DNA of 64,000 nucleotides from Stenomitos frigidus ULC18. Lineage in GTDB: Bacteria; Cyanobacteriota; Cyanobacteriia; Leptolyngbyales; Leptolyngbyaceae. Positions 63,707-64,000 of the stretch are shown here, in pieces. The DNA lies in assembly GCF_003003795.1 (NCBI RefSeq), contig NZ_PVWK01000083.1:165156-229155 (forward strand), written 5' to 3'. The notes under the pieces were generated by a model, which saw only the letters and a program-made list of their open reading frames with translations, was not told where the DNA came from and made no database searches. A program made the translations under genes and the position numbers. Each line of letters opens with the position of its first letter. Positions within the stretch are counted from its first letter, which is position 1.

Positions 63707-63827
63707 AGGGGCAGGAAAAAATAATCTTTCCTATTCTATCGCTCTCAGCTCCGACTCAGAGAGGAAGAAACAAAGGCTACTTGCCGAAGTTTGTTGGTTT
63801 ACCACTGCACAATTCAGCCATTAGCGG

Positions 63828-64000
63828 TTAGCGATCGCTTTGTTTTAAGGCTGCATTGAGCAAACGCACATCCTCTAAAAAACTGAAAAAGGACTCTAGT
63901 GAGGCTTCGTTGATGCACTCAAGTAAGTAGATCAGGCTTGAAAAGCTCCGGTATGTAAAGTTAGATGGAGGTATCGATTTCAACGATTTGGAGGTGCAGC
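63828..64000 (-). CDS. possible C-terminal end of a gene running beyond the window
   Basis: The minus strand is open from base 63998 to TAA 63828-63830 (57 codons). It reads NFTYRSFSSLIYLLECINEA, then SLESFFSFLEDVRLLNAALK and QSDR, helical and protein-like. It is on the same strand as uvrA, 121 bp upstream of it. Too short to identify; the stop region carries GCGATCGC. Confidence 0.4.
   Translation of the reverse strand, partial: CTSKSLKSIPPSNFTYRSFSSLIYLLECINEASLESFFSFLEDVRLLNAALKQSDR

Overview
The window is chromosomal DNA from a cyanobacterium. Evidence is the cytochrome b6f pair petC-petA, the photosystem I factors ycf3 and tab2, the proton-extrusion gene pcxA (pxcA), a FtsH3-like thylakoid protease, many cyanobacteria-restricted families (DUF760, DUF3067, DUF4330, DUF29, Uma2), and very frequent GCGATCGC (HIP1) octamers. 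Dispersed 7-bp tandem repeats are also typical of the phylum. The species cannot be told from the sequence alone; a filamentous or Leptolyngbya-like lineage is only a guess. No tRNA, rRNA, CRISPR array, prophage or intact transposase was seen.

Layout. 0-6 kb: a 5'-truncated gene, a monooxygenase-like protein, a LuxR regulator, MAPEG, tab2, glmU and a REC/HD-GYP regulator. 6-16 kb: small hypotheticals, the fluoride exporter crcB, an ArsM-like methyltransferase next to chromate transporter chrA, DUF760 with a tocopherol cyclase-like gene, and a divergent SDR / HxlR-flavin reductase locus, then an RluD-type pseudouridine synthase. 16-25 kb: siroheme genes cobA and cbiX/sirB, alanine dehydrogenase, thiS, an Eis-like acetyltransferase, ycf3 and gatC. 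25-36 kb: DUF2267, an orphan histidine kinase, petC-petA, ftsH. 36-51 kb: KDPG aldolase, L,D-transpeptidase, an alpha/beta hydrolase, a toxin-antitoxin pair with a frameshifted toxin, an ABC ATPase, a helicase-like protein, pcxA, dxs, a 2OG-Fe(II) oxygenase and prolyl oligopeptidase. 51-58 kb is accessory: Uma2, a degenerate copy of the oligopeptidase 3' end, an AT-rich HEPN-domain gene, a second toxin-antitoxin pair, a repeat-rich FG-GAP protein, and a BlaI/M56-peptidase pair. 58-64 kb: aroQ, a 44-residue protein, cinA, uvrA.

Most of the window is housekeeping and photosynthesis genes in short or single-gene units. The novelty lies in repeats. (1) A structured 112-bp element occurs twice, each time just upstream of a minus-strand gene, with one compensatory base-pair change and an intrinsic-terminator-like end; it may be a small RNA, leader RNA or mobile element. 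(2) Heptameric tandem repeats of many different sequences lie between genes and also inside at least five reading frames (tocopherol cyclase, histidine kinase, helicase-like gene, dxs, uvrA), where they read through as extra peptide. (3) One such repeat makes a 17-bp perfect hairpin ending two bases before the tab2 start codon. (4) A 113-bp MITE-like inverted-repeat element lies beside uvrA. No large undescribed gene system was recognised; the best candidates for new biology are the 112-bp element and the HEPN gene.
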